Source: Shewanella ulleungensis
GTDB taxonomy: Bacteria; Pseudomonadota; Gammaproteobacteria; Enterobacterales; Shewanellaceae
NCBI RefSeq assembly: GCF_014648315.1
Contig: NZ_BMQW01000003.1
Location: forward strand, 62,001-126,000
Length of the DNA: 64,000 nucleotides
Direction of reading: 5' to 3'
Under the pieces are notes generated by a model that made no database searches, had not been told where the DNA came from, and saw only the letters and a program-made list of their open reading frames with translations. Positions 37,519 through 46,065 of the stretch are shown piece after piece. The number at the start of each line of letters is the position of its first letter. The first letter of the stretch is position 1. A program made the translations under genes and the position numbers.

Positions 37519-39480
37519 TTAAAATTTAACTTCAGTGTGATTTTCAATGGTGGGTGCATGGCAGTAGAAACATGTTTCTAATTGTGCAGCATCATTTGCC
37601 TCTTGATAACTACCATTGACAATTGCACCCTGACTTGTCGCATGTTGCGATATTTCGTCAAAGCCATGGCAAGATGCACATGTTGCTGTGATAGGTGTGG
37701 TATATAAGCCCGCAGAAGTAGCAAGGGCGCCTTTCACTTTAAATGCATCTAGGTTGAAGTCATCATGACATTGAGTACAGTCTTTAATAATGCCTTGCTC
37801 GCCATGAACACTATGTAGTTTCATTTCAAGCGCACCTTGATTGCCGCCCGATGCATATGTACCGTCTGGCGTATGGCAAGTGACACAACCATCAACACCT
37901 ACGGTCATTTTACCATTTAGTTCACGACCAAGTTGTTCGGTCATGATAAATCCGGCGTGATAACCTTTATGCAGCTCAAAGGTTTCTCCGTGGCAGCTTT
38001 CACATGAGCCAAAATTAACTGAGTCGATATGGCGGTAGCTAGGGGTGTCGCCTGATAATGTGGCATGAGCAAGCTCTGCTTTCATACTGGTTGTGTCTAC
38101 GCCATCAACACAGTCAATTGCTTCGTTGCCATTGCTGCACATCTCTAAACCAATAAAACTAAATGCGGTGTCTGTATCACCACTGCCAAAAGGTAGTGAT
38201 GCAATGGTGTACACTAGTTTGCCATCGACAATGCTTACATCAGTTTGTAATTGGCCCACTTTGACTAAATCTTTACTGATTTTTGCCAATCCGCTTCCTG
38301 GGCTAGCGTTATAACCCATAATAGGGAAGTTTGGTCCTACATTGGTAATCGTTTCAATTCTTTGGATTTTGCTGACTAAAGTAGTGGCATCAATCGCTGT
38401 GCCATTGGCATCAGTAAGGGTAACCGATAACGTCGCAGACATGTCATCATCTGTGGCTTTATTGGCAACTAGCATGGCACTCATACCATATTGGTTAATT
38501 AATGTTTGTTTTTCACTGAATGCAGAAATATGTAAGGTTTCTGTCCAACTCGCATTATGACAGGCAACGCAATTGGAGTTATCGGCTTGTTGTGAGTGAC
38601 CTTCACCAGTTTTAAAGTCGATATCAGTATGGCAACTACTACAGGTTTCCATGGTTGGAATTCGTGTCCAGTTGTTCCATTCTGTTAACTGTTCAGATTC
38701 AACGTGACAGGTTGAGCAGTTGTCTTGTACTAGCGCATGAGCAGCTTCGGCACTTTTATCTAAATTACGGCCATACATTTTGGCATTGTTATGGACGTTA
38801 TGGATTAGGTGGCTGAAGTCGACTTGGACTTTATCTTTTTCGATTGCCATTTCATTGGTATGACAACTGATACAGGTCGTTAAATCGGTATAGCTGTGGT
38901 AAATGCTTTCGCCTTCAGCATGACAACTGTTACAGGTGGCATCACTAACCACATTTTTAGTGTATTTAGCTGTATAGCCTTCGCCGTCAAAATCTTCTGT
39001 GATTTCAGCTCTTGGGGCCGTTGTTACACCATCAAGTAATGTCGACGCACTTGAAATGACATTGTAACGTTGGGTTAATTCTGAGTTAAAGCCTTCTACA
39101 TCAATAGTAAAAGTGTATTTGCCGTTACCTAAATCGGTAAACGCATCTTGTGAGCCTATATATTGCCATTGTGCAGCATTACCGGCACCTGATGCTCCAG
39201 CAGGAATTAGCTGAACCACCTTTTTAACTTCTATTTCTGTCAGACCGACGATTGGTAAATCGCTTTGATTGGTCGCGAATACCGTTACTGTCGGCTTGTT
39301 GTCTTGATATGTTACGTCTGTAATATCAAGATTTAGTGTTTGAATTGTTTCAGCTGGTTCGCCACCTGGGTTACCCGCGTCACCATCTTCGCCGTCACTT
39401 CCGCTACCGCAACCAACCAGTGTCATTGATGCTGACATAGCAAGTAATAATGCAATTTTTGTGTGTTTTATATTCATCAT
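37519..39480 (-). CDS. mtrC: Outer-membrane decaheme lipoprotein MtrC
   Basis: 653 residues from the ATG preceded by AGGGA. The lipobox TLVGC gives a lipidated N-terminus, followed by a Gly/Asp-rich linker. Ten CXXCH motifs are arranged five plus five around a beta domain. A non-haem CX8C pair (CSNGNEAIDC) is the disulfide signature of MtrC/MtrF. It would be the cell-surface terminal reductase of the MtrCAB conduit. It is the first gene of the three-gene unit; a terminator separates it from omcA upstream, so it needs its own promoter. Confidence 0.93.
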   Translation of the reverse strand: MMNIKHTKIALLLAMSASMTLVGCGSGSDGEDGDAGNPGGEPAETIQTLNLDITDVTYQDNKPTVTVFATNQSDLPIVGLTEIEVKKVVQLIPAGASGAGNAAQWQYIGSQDAFTDLGNGKYTFTIDVEGFNSELTQRYNVISSASTLLDGVTTAPRAEITEDFDGEGYTAKYTKNVVSDATCNSCHAEGESIYHSYTDLTTCISCHTNEMAIEKDKVQVDFSHLIHNVHNNAKMYGRNLDKSAEAAHALVQDNCSTCHVESEQLTEWNNWTRIPTMETCSSCHTDIDFKTGEGHSQQADNSNCVACHNASWTETLHISAFSEKQTLINQYGMSAMLVANKATDDDMSATLSVTLTDANGTAIDATTLVSKIQRIETITNVGPNFPIMGYNASPGSGLAKISKDLVKVGQLQTDVSIVDGKLVYTIASLPFGSGDTDTAFSFIGLEMCSNGNEAIDCVDGVDTTSMKAELAHATLSGDTPSYRHIDSVNFGSCESCHGETFELHKGYHAGFIMTEQLGRELNGKMTVGVDGCVTCHTPDGTYASGGNQGALEMKLHSVHGEQGIIKDCTQCHDDFNLDAFKVKGALATSAGLYTTPITATCASCHGFDEISQHATSQGAIVNGSYQEANDAAQLETCFYCHAPTIENHTEVKF

Positions 39481-39698
39481 ATTGTCCCTGCAAAGGTCAT
39501 CAATCAAACTTACTGGCAGTATTTTCTGCAATATTAAAAATCAGTTAAGTTGATGTGTAAAAAGTTTTCCCAACACTAAGATTACTTTACAAATATCAAG
39601 ACGTCTGTAAAGCGAACGCAATAGTGTGATGGTGATCAGGCTATTAATAAAGAGGTATGTAAAATACAGACTTAACTCATATTAATTGTTCGTAATAT

Positions 39699-39729
39699 AA
39701 AAAGGCCCCAATGTAATTGGGGCCTTTTT
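39699..39729. terminator. Terminator between omcA and mtrC
   Basis: A 14-bp perfect stem (AAAAAGGCCCCAAT with ATTGGGGCCTTTTT) with a GTA loop follows the omcA stop on the minus strand. It makes omcA an independent transcription unit or at least attenuates read-through into mtrCAB. Confidence 0.88.
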
Positions 39730-39758
39730 AATAAGCATAAACTATTAAGTTATTAACA

Positions 39759-41921
39759 TTAAGAGCCGTGGCTTTCGGTTAAGCGTGCAGGAGTATGGCA
39801 CGTTGAGCACATTTCGGCTGAGCGGGTATGGACATCTTCTTCACTCATACCATCAACAATACCGCCATTAGATTCTATATGCGATATAGTCGACTCTGTA
39901 ATGTATTGTTGGTGACATGTTAAGCATGCGCCTGTATCTGAAGATACCCAAACATCCGCTCCAGTGTCAGTATCTGCATAACGCCAAACTCTCTCTTCTG
40001 AACGGCCTAAGCTAATTCCGTCAGCTGTATGACAGGTAGCACAATCGGTTTTTAATATTGTGCCAGATTCAACACCTGAAACACTTAAATCGTGACCTTC
40101 AGCGCTGTGAGCTTTAAATGCAAAACTGGTTGATTTTTTACCCCCTGGGTATGCCGAATCTACTTTGAGCGTTTTATCAGGTGTATGACAAGTTTGACAG
40201 TTAATACCATTATCATAATGGTAAACTTCTTGGTTATGACAACCTTGGCAGGTTGTTGTATCTACAATGTTTCTTCTTGTTGCTGCAGTTTGAGTTGTAT
40301 CTACTGCATCAGCGGCCATGACAAAGTGGTATGCATTGCTTTTTATTTCAACGCTTCGTACATCGTCAGTCTCGCACGAGGTTAATTGCACTTCAGGGCG
40401 ACCATAACCGCCATTGTTGTAACATGCCGTTACAGCAGACCAAAGTTCAAAGGTTTTACCTACATAGTCAGTCGGTAGTGTTACGCTGTTCCATACTAAC
40501 GTCCAACTATTATCTGCATTTGCAACACCTTCACTTAGTCTTAAACGTCTAAAGTTGTAGCTGGCATCGTTATAAGCGGGGTAATCGATATCACTGTCCC
40601 ATGCCATGACAATACGGCTACTCGTATCGATAAATTCAGCTGCTATAACATTAGCGGACTCATCTGTAAATTTAACAGTTGTGCTAAATTTACCTTCAGC
40701 CGTTACTGTTGTATTGCTAAAGACAACATTCATGGTCTGTGTTTCATTGTAAGCCGTCATCACGTCGCCATGGGCTTCTTTTGCACTACGTGCATAACCA
40801 TCTTCAATATGGCAAGAAGTACATTGAGTACTTAACCCCACGTGATGCTCTGATGCTGACTCTGTATGACACGCTATACAAGCTGTATCACTTTTATTAG
40901 CAGTAAATAATGCGGCATCTTTAGGGGCATCAGCGCCTTCGACATGACATGCACTACAATCTGCTGCAGGTTTTTGCGGATACATCACGTTGCCATAATC
41001 ATGTACACCACCGCCATAACCTATGACTTTGTAAGGGGCTGCTTCTTCACCTGTTGCGGTATGTGTTACGCGGTCTTGGCCTTTATGAATAGCGTGTATC
41101 ATGTAACCAAAGTCAACACTGTTACCTGTTTCTGGATCGCCAGATGTTGCTGTGTGGCACGATGCACAGTTTTCAAGATCAATTCTGCGACCTCCGTGTA
41201 ATTCGAGACTATCTGGTTGGTGACAGGTATAGCACGCCTCAATTGATACTACATCTCGCGAGGCGATATCTTCGATTAACCCTGTAGAAGGTTGAAAGTC
41301 ATAATGTGCATTTGCGGTGATGAGCGGTTGCTTTAATTCAAGGGTAATACGCTGGGTGTTATCTTGATTGTAGGTAATCGTTAATGGCTCAGTAATTTGG
41401 CCAACATTAGCTTGGAACGTATAGCTGTAAGTACCATCTTGATTATCAACTAAACAAGTATCACAAGCTGATGCAACTTCAACTTCTGCTTGATATTGAG
41501 CTGAGGGTGATATATTGGTTTCACCATCAGGTATCGTACTGGTATTAGGTTGTTTTAATACATTGATATAAGACTGCCATTGGTAGCCGCGATCAATTTG
41601 TGTGTCACCGACTATTTCAGTCACTGGAGTTAATTGCGAAATACCAAAGCGGAGATCATGATCCTTTGTTAACCCGAGAACTGCAACACCATTACCATTT
41701 TTTAGACTAAAAGTAACATTGACGCTCCCGTCAGTCACTGTTGCATCTGTAAAAGTGGCTTGTAATGTGGATGTGCTGTCAATATCGACACCGATGATGC
41801 CATCGATACCATCTTCGCCATTAGCACCATCACTGCCTCCACAGCCCGATAGTACCAACGCAAGAAGCCCTGCACTTAATACCGCTTTTTTTGCGGGACG
41901 AACGGTCATTGTTTTCATCAT
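39759..41921 (-). CDS. omcA: Outer-membrane decaheme lipoprotein OmcA
   Basis: 720 residues, near the roughly 735 of S. oneidensis OmcA. The signal peptide has the lipobox LVLSGC. Ten CXXCH motifs are present (CYTCH, CASCH, CSACH, CIACH, CTSCH, then CQGCH, CQTCH, CATCH, CLTCH, CSTCH). A non-haem Cys pair spaced 15 residues apart (ACYNNGGYGR ... TSC) in the second beta domain is the CX15C disulfide typical of OmcA/UndA rather than MtrC. It would act at the cell surface, reducing metals or flavins with MtrC. Start: ATG preceded by AGGGA. Confidence 0.92.
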   Translation of the reverse strand: MMKTMTVRPAKKAVLSAGLLALVLSGCGGSDGANGEDGIDGIIGVDIDSTSTLQATFTDATVTDGSVNVTFSLKNGNGVAVLGLTKDHDLRFGISQLTPVTEIVGDTQIDRGYQWQSYINVLKQPNTSTIPDGETNISPSAQYQAEVEVASACDTCLVDNQDGTYSYTFQANVGQITEPLTITYNQDNTQRITLELKQPLITANAHYDFQPSTGLIEDIASRDVVSIEACYTCHQPDSLELHGGRRIDLENCASCHTATSGDPETGNSVDFGYMIHAIHKGQDRVTHTATGEEAAPYKVIGYGGGVHDYGNVMYPQKPAADCSACHVEGADAPKDAALFTANKSDTACIACHTESASEHHVGLSTQCTSCHIEDGYARSAKEAHGDVMTAYNETQTMNVVFSNTTVTAEGKFSTTVKFTDESANVIAAEFIDTSSRIVMAWDSDIDYPAYNDASYNFRRLRLSEGVANADNSWTLVWNSVTLPTDYVGKTFELWSAVTACYNNGGYGRPEVQLTSCETDDVRSVEIKSNAYHFVMAADAVDTTQTAATRRNIVDTTTCQGCHNQEVYHYDNGINCQTCHTPDKTLKVDSAYPGGKKSTSFAFKAHSAEGHDLSVSGVESGTILKTDCATCHTADGISLGRSEERVWRYADTDTGADVWVSSDTGACLTCHQQYITESTISHIESNGGIVDGMSEEDVHTRSAEMCSTCHTPARLTESHGS

Positions 41922-42388
41922 GTATTCCCTGCATTCTTTTAGTTATCGCGCATTTCACCAAGGGTTAACAGTGTGCGGATTTTATTCAATTTTCATATTA
42001 GCTAACCTTTGCGAGTTACTCATCGAAATAAGTGCAGAGTTGTGACTAAGATCTGACTATTCCTTTGGGAGTAAATGGCAAATGTCATCTGTTGGAGTCA
42101 AAGGCGAAATTATTACCTTAACTTAGCAAGAATAGGGTCCAGTTAATCTTTGTCTAATTGAGAGCAACTTTGGCGAACATAGGCTTAATTACAAAACAAT
42201 AGAGTAAAATAGCGGTAAGGGAATAACATAAGTTAAGTTGATAAATGCATATTGTTTGAAATTTGCATAAGTATTGTGCAACTAAGCAAGTGATTGCACA
42301 GTTATCAGGATTAAGGCTTGATCAAGCCAATAGGTTAGGGGATAATCGCCTCGTTCTGAAAAATAAGATTTGTTAATCAGAAGTCAAT
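41922..42388. other. Intergenic region between omcA and ffs
   Basis: About 470 AT-rich bases that must contain the divergent promoters of omcA and ffs. An inverted repeat TGTGCAA-N12-TTGCACA at 42275-42300 is present; it does not fit a CRP site well. The mtrDEF genes that follow omcA in S. oneidensis are not here. Confidence 0.5.
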
Positions 42389-42500
42389 GGTGACCCTAGG
42401 GTCCCCCCGCAATGATAACTTGTGAACTCGGCCAGGCCCGGAAGGGAGCAACCGCAGCAAGCGACTCGTGTGCCGGGGTGTCGGCTCTAGGGGAACCTCC
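42389..42500 (+). ncRNA. ffs: Signal recognition particle 4.5S RNA
   Basis: The apical domain carries the universally conserved GGAAGG-type tetraloop region and internal loop (GGCCCGGAAGGGAGCAACCGCAGCAAG, read here in two parts: GGCCCGGAAGGGAGC and GCAGCAAG) and GTGTGCCGGGGTG. The outer strands, starting GGTGACCCTAGG and ending CTAGGGGAACC, pair to form the long stem. It binds Ffh to target inner-membrane proteins. Ends are approximate. Confidence 0.92.
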
Positions 42501-42595
42501 AAATTTACTCCCCTCATCATTTTCATTCAGTTATCTATTTCATGCTTAAGTCGCTACTTAAAGGCTGTATACCTTCGCATAATTATCTTTAAACT

Positions 42596-42898
42596 TTAAA
42601 TTTGCTGCGCCGCTGCTATTTCTGCTTCTTCTTTTAAGCGTTTTTGTAAATTGGCTTTAAGAAATTGACGGGACTTTTCGAGAGCATCATAAATCTCGGT
42701 TTTCATCATGTGCAATTCTTGATAATTTTCAAAAAAATAGGTATCAACCAAGTGGCGAATGTAACGCACAGGCAATTGATTGAGCGTGACGCAGCATAAA
42801 TCGGCAAGGTATTCTTCAGGCAACTCTTCCATTAAGCCTTCATCTCTCAGTATTTCCATTAATAGAACTTCATAATAGTTACGAATATCTAAGTGCAT
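42596..42898 (-). CDS. ComFB family protein
   Basis: 100 residues, mostly helical, with no signal peptide. The N-terminus MHLDIRNYYEVLLMEIL and LADLCCVTLNQLPVRYIRH match the late-competence ComFB family; members in cyanobacteria were reported to bind cyclic dinucleotides. The role in Shewanella is unknown. I chose the ATG preceded by GGAGC; another ATG lies four codons upstream. It lies upstream of ffs in convergent orientation. Confidence 0.8.
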   Translation of the reverse strand: MHLDIRNYYEVLLMEILRDEGLMEELPEEYLADLCCVTLNQLPVRYIRHLVDTYFFENYQELHMMKTEIYDALEKSRQFLKANLQKRLKEEAEIAAAQQI

Positions 42899-42980
42899 TA
42901 TATGCTCCATTGAGACCAGTGTTGTCGACGTCTATGTCGAATATATTAGGTGTAAGCGTTCGCTACACTAGCTATGTTGA

Positions 42981-43907
42981 TTAGTTGCCTTTGCTTAACC
43001 ATAACTTATTTGCTGCAACGAGTAATTGGCTATGTCGATGAGTTAACTCGGCTTCATTACGACTATAGCCTCCACCAATCACGGCTGCAAGGGGGATGTT
43101 GTGGCTTTTGGCTATTGATATCACTTGGGTATCTCTTGCTAGAATGCCTTGGTCCGAAATATTGAAGTAGCCTAAATCATCGTCTTGATGAATATCCACC
43201 CCTGCATCATAAATAATAAGGTCTGGCTGATGCAGTCGAATAAGGTAGGGCAATATTTGTTGGATATGCTCAATATATTCTAGATCGCTGCAGCCATTAT
43301 TTAAATCAATATCATGATCTGACACTTGCTTACGCGAGGGGAAATTTTGTGCGCAGTGGATTGAGCAGCTAATAATATTGGGGTATTGCCGAGTTAACGT
43401 TGCGGTGCCATCACCTTGATGTACGTCGCAATCAAATATCAGCACGTTATCCGCTTTGCCGCTATCTATTGCTGATTTTGCCGCGATAACTAAATCGTTA
43501 AATACACAAAATCCACTTCCAAAATCATAATGAGCATGATGATATCCACCAGTTAAATGCACTGCAAAACCATACTCTAATGCTAATTGACTGCACAATA
43601 CTGTGCCATTCACGGCATGTAATGTACGCGTAACAAGATGTTGGCTCCAAGGAAACCCAATACGTCGTTGCGCTTTGTGTTCGAGTTTTCCATTGATGAA
43701 TTGATCAACATATTGCGGGCAGTGCACAGTGTGCAGTGTTTCGAGACTGATTGGTGTGGGAATATGCTGTGATGACCCAAGCAGTAGTTGTTGCTCAATT
43801 GCATATTCATAAAGCAGTTGATATTTTGTCGTTGGAAATCGGTGTGTGCGAGGCAACGCCAGCTGCGAATAGCTGGCGTGATACACAAAGGGGATGGATG
43901 CTATCAT
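42981..43907 (-). CDS. Histone deacetylase family (zinc deacetylase) protein
   Basis: 308 residues of the arginase/deacetylase fold. GGYHHAHYDFGSGFCVFND contains the catalytic His pair, and FDCDVHQGDG and DAGVDIHQDD supply the zinc ligands. It resembles the bacterial class IV (HDAC11-like) group, whose substrates may be acetylated small molecules, polyamines or protein lysines. It ends a cluster with DUF2057, priC and the TauE-like gene on the same strand, with short spacings. Confidence 0.88.
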   Translation of the reverse strand: MIASIPFVYHASYSQLALPRTHRFPTTKYQLLYEYAIEQQLLLGSSQHIPTPISLETLHTVHCPQYVDQFINGKLEHKAQRRIGFPWSQHLVTRTLHAVNGTVLCSQLALEYGFAVHLTGGYHHAHYDFGSGFCVFNDLVIAAKSAIDSGKADNVLIFDCDVHQGDGTATLTRQYPNIISCSIHCAQNFPSRKQVSDHDIDLNNGCSDLEYIEHIQQILPYLIRLHQPDLIIYDAGVDIHQDDDLGYFNISDQGILARDTQVISIAKSHNIPLAAVIGGGYSRNEAELTHRHSQLLVAANKLWLSKGN

Positions 43908-44615
43908 TTAAAGTTGTTTAATGGCCCAACCCATAAATTCTTTGCGAGTTTTTTCATCAGCTTGTAACCACCAGTACTGTAACATTTGCTCCGCTTGCGC
44001 TGGCGTAGTTGCTTTATTTTTAGGCATTTTTGTCACAGTTGTTTCTACTGTCACGGGAGCCATGTTGGTTGCTACAGCAATGTCTGATTGCTCCGGTGCT
44101 TGTGCTACAACCGTTGTGCCATCACCAGTTGCAGATGCTGATAAGCTTTCAAAGTCTTGTTGTTTATTGGTTTTAAACAAGCTAGTGATAAATGTCTCTT
44201 CAGTAAAATTAGTTTGTTCAACACTATAAGAAACTGAACCGTTATCTTGACGGCTAACCTTTACTTCTGGGGCTTTTGCATAGGTTTTAGGCTTTTTAAT
44301 TACATCACCATTAGCCGGTTTTAGATTGTATTGATAATCACCATCAACCGTGAGGGTGACAATAAAGGGCGTTGATTTAACAAATGATTGGCTGTCACTG
44401 AAGGAGTCATCGACGACATCGTGATAGCGGATGGCGATTTTATGAGTGCCATTAGTTAATGTTAAATCCGATTGATGTTTAAACATGCTTGTTTCAATTG
44501 CTTCGCCATCAAGAGCTAAATATTCAAAAGACATTGGAATAGTTAAATTAGCTGCAAATACTGATGATGAAGTTAAAAATGCTAACAGCGCACTAGTGGT
44601 GAATACAGATTTCAT
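43908..44615 (-). CDS. DUF2057 family exported protein
   Basis: 235 residues with a cleavable signal peptide (ends near VFAAN). The core resembles the DUF2057/UPF0319 family (YccT type): LTIPMSFEYLALDG, KIAIRYHDVV and PFIVTL. The C-terminus ends in an Arg/Trp-containing helix, MLQYWWLQADEKTRKEFMGW. The function is uncertain; a homologue in enterobacteria (CsgI) has been linked to curli control. It lies directly against the deacetylase gene. Confidence 0.8.
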   Translation of the reverse strand: MKSVFTTSALLAFLTSSSVFAANLTIPMSFEYLALDGEAIETSMFKHQSDLTLTNGTHKIAIRYHDVVDDSFSDSQSFVKSTPFIVTLTVDGDYQYNLKPANGDVIKKPKTYAKAPEVKVSRQDNGSVSYSVEQTNFTEETFITSLFKTNKQQDFESLSASATGDGTTVVAQAPEQSDIAVATNMAPVTVETTVTKMPKNKATTPAQAEQMLQYWWLQADEKTRKEFMGWAIKQL

Positions 44616-44624
44616 TGTTGCTCC

Positions 44625-45287
44625 TTAACGAGGGTAACTTTGGCGAGGTCGTTCAAATAATTGAATGCGCTCTTCAATATAACTTGTTGCTTGTTTACAT
44701 TTTCCTAAGCGACGATGCATCAAAAGGATGTCATTTTGCAATTGAATTTTGTCATCACTATGACAGAATTCAAGATTTGCTTCCATTTGTTGTATTTTTT
44801 GTTCAATTTTTTTCGCCCAGTTGAGATGTTTGGTAAGTTCAGCATATAGCTGATGGCTGTTTTGCATCACATTACTGGCTATCCAGCCAAAACCACTGTC
44901 TTGAACTGCTTGTTGCTGCTTTTTTGCATATCTCGCACGATTACTGGCTTTACGTTGTGCTTCGGCTTTTAAATTAATGTCGGTGGTGAGCAAGGCTCTT
45001 TTTAGCGCGATAAAGCGGTCTTGTATCCGATCACAACTGAGTTGAATAACAGGACCACTCAATTTTAGTAATAATTGTTTTTCTAGCTTTTGAATATCTT
45101 GGCGAAGCTGCGAGATACATGGGCTGAGTAGGCCGCCCTGTTGGGCGAAAAGTTGGCTATTAAATCGTTCTGTTTGTTGTAACGTTTGACGTTGGTTGGG
45201 TGCTAAGTTTTGGTCATGCATTAGGGCATCTTGCTCAAGTTGAGTAAGCTGCTGCTTTAACATTAAAACCAGTTGCTGGGTATTCAT
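44625..45287 (-). CDS. priC: Primosomal replication protein N'' (PriC)
   Basis: 220 residues, basic and strongly helical, with no signal peptide. The C-terminal LGKCKQATSYIEERIQLFER corresponds to the conserved end of PriC, which restarts stalled replication forks by loading DnaB. The ATG overlaps the stop of the upstream transporter gene by four bases (ATGA) and has GGAG upstream; an earlier TTG is possible. Sequence conservation in this family is low, hence the moderate confidence. Confidence 0.8.
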   Translation of the reverse strand: MNTQQLVLMLKQQLTQLEQDALMHDQNLAPNQRQTLQQTERFNSQLFAQQGGLLSPCISQLRQDIQKLEKQLLLKLSGPVIQLSCDRIQDRFIALKRALLTTDINLKAEAQRKASNRARYAKKQQQAVQDSGFGWIASNVMQNSHQLYAELTKHLNWAKKIEQKIQQMEANLEFCHSDDKIQLQNDILLMHRRLGKCKQATSYIEERIQLFERPRQSYPR

Positions 45288-46057
45288 CCCCAAGCACTCC
45301 AAGTTAGGTGAATTGCTATCGACAATACCATAACGATAAAAATAGGTTTAATAAAAGGTATGCCAAATCGAATTGCGCTCCTTGCGCCAATATAAGAGCC
45401 AGCCATCATGCAAACACCCATCCATAGTCCAAGCATCCACTGCACTTGCCCCATAGAGGCAAATATCAGTAATGCAGTTACATTACTTACAGAAGTCATC
45501 ACCCTTGCTAAGCCGCAGCTGTGCAACAGCGGGAGTTTGTGAATTGATACTGATGAAACGGTCCAAAATGCCCCAATACCTGGTCCTGCAAATCCATCGT
45601 AATTTCCAAGTATAAAACCTTGCGTGATTTGCTTACGAGCAGATGAGCGTTCAATGGGTAGGTTGACATTTTTGTCTCCCATTGCTTTTGGGCTAAACAA
45701 GGTATAAATGGCAATACCGATAATTAATAGTGGCAAAATTTTATCTAGCCATGCTGGGTCAATTAGAAAAACGAGAATACATCCAGTGACAGAACCTATG
45801 AGAGTGGCAAAAAAACAGGCTTTCCATAATTTAGGATTAAATAATTGCTGTTTGTAGAAGGTAACACTTGAAGTTAATGAGCCAAAACACGCTGCTAACT
45901 TATTGGTGCCTAAGGCTAAGTGCGGTGGAATACCCACTGTTAACAATGCTGGTATCGACAATAAACCACCACCACCTACTATGGCATCAATAAAACCTGC
46001 AATAATCCCGATGACCGCTAATACTGCCCAATGGCTAGGGTCTAATAATAAATCCAA
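45284..46057 (-). CDS. TauE/SafE (TSUP) family membrane transporter, YfcA-like
   Basis: 257 residues with about eight hydrophobic helices. The first repeat, GIIAGFIDAIVGGGGLLSIPALL, followed by LGTNKLAACFGS, and the second, GNYDGFAGPGIGAFW, are the duplicated TSUP signatures. Members export sulfite, sulfonates or related organic anions; the substrate here is unknown. It lies eight bases after dinG and overlaps priC. Confidence 0.88.
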   Translation of the reverse strand: MDLLLDPSHWAVLAVIGIIAGFIDAIVGGGGLLSIPALLTVGIPPHLALGTNKLAACFGSLTSSVTFYKQQLFNPKLWKACFFATLIGSVTGCILVFLIDPAWLDKILPLLIIGIAIYTLFSPKAMGDKNVNLPIERSSARKQITQGFILGNYDGFAGPGIGAFWTVSSVSIHKLPLLHSCGLARVMTSVSNVTALLIFASMGQVQWMLGLWMGVCMMAGSYIGARSAIRFGIPFIKPIFIVMVLSIAIHLTWSAWG

Positions 46058-46065
46058 CTCAGTAC

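Noticed and set aside
42275-42300. Inverted repeat TGTGCAA-N12-TTGCACA as a CRP site for omcA
   Set aside because: The half-sites and spacing do not match TGTGA-N6-TCACA; it is also closer to ffs than to omcA.
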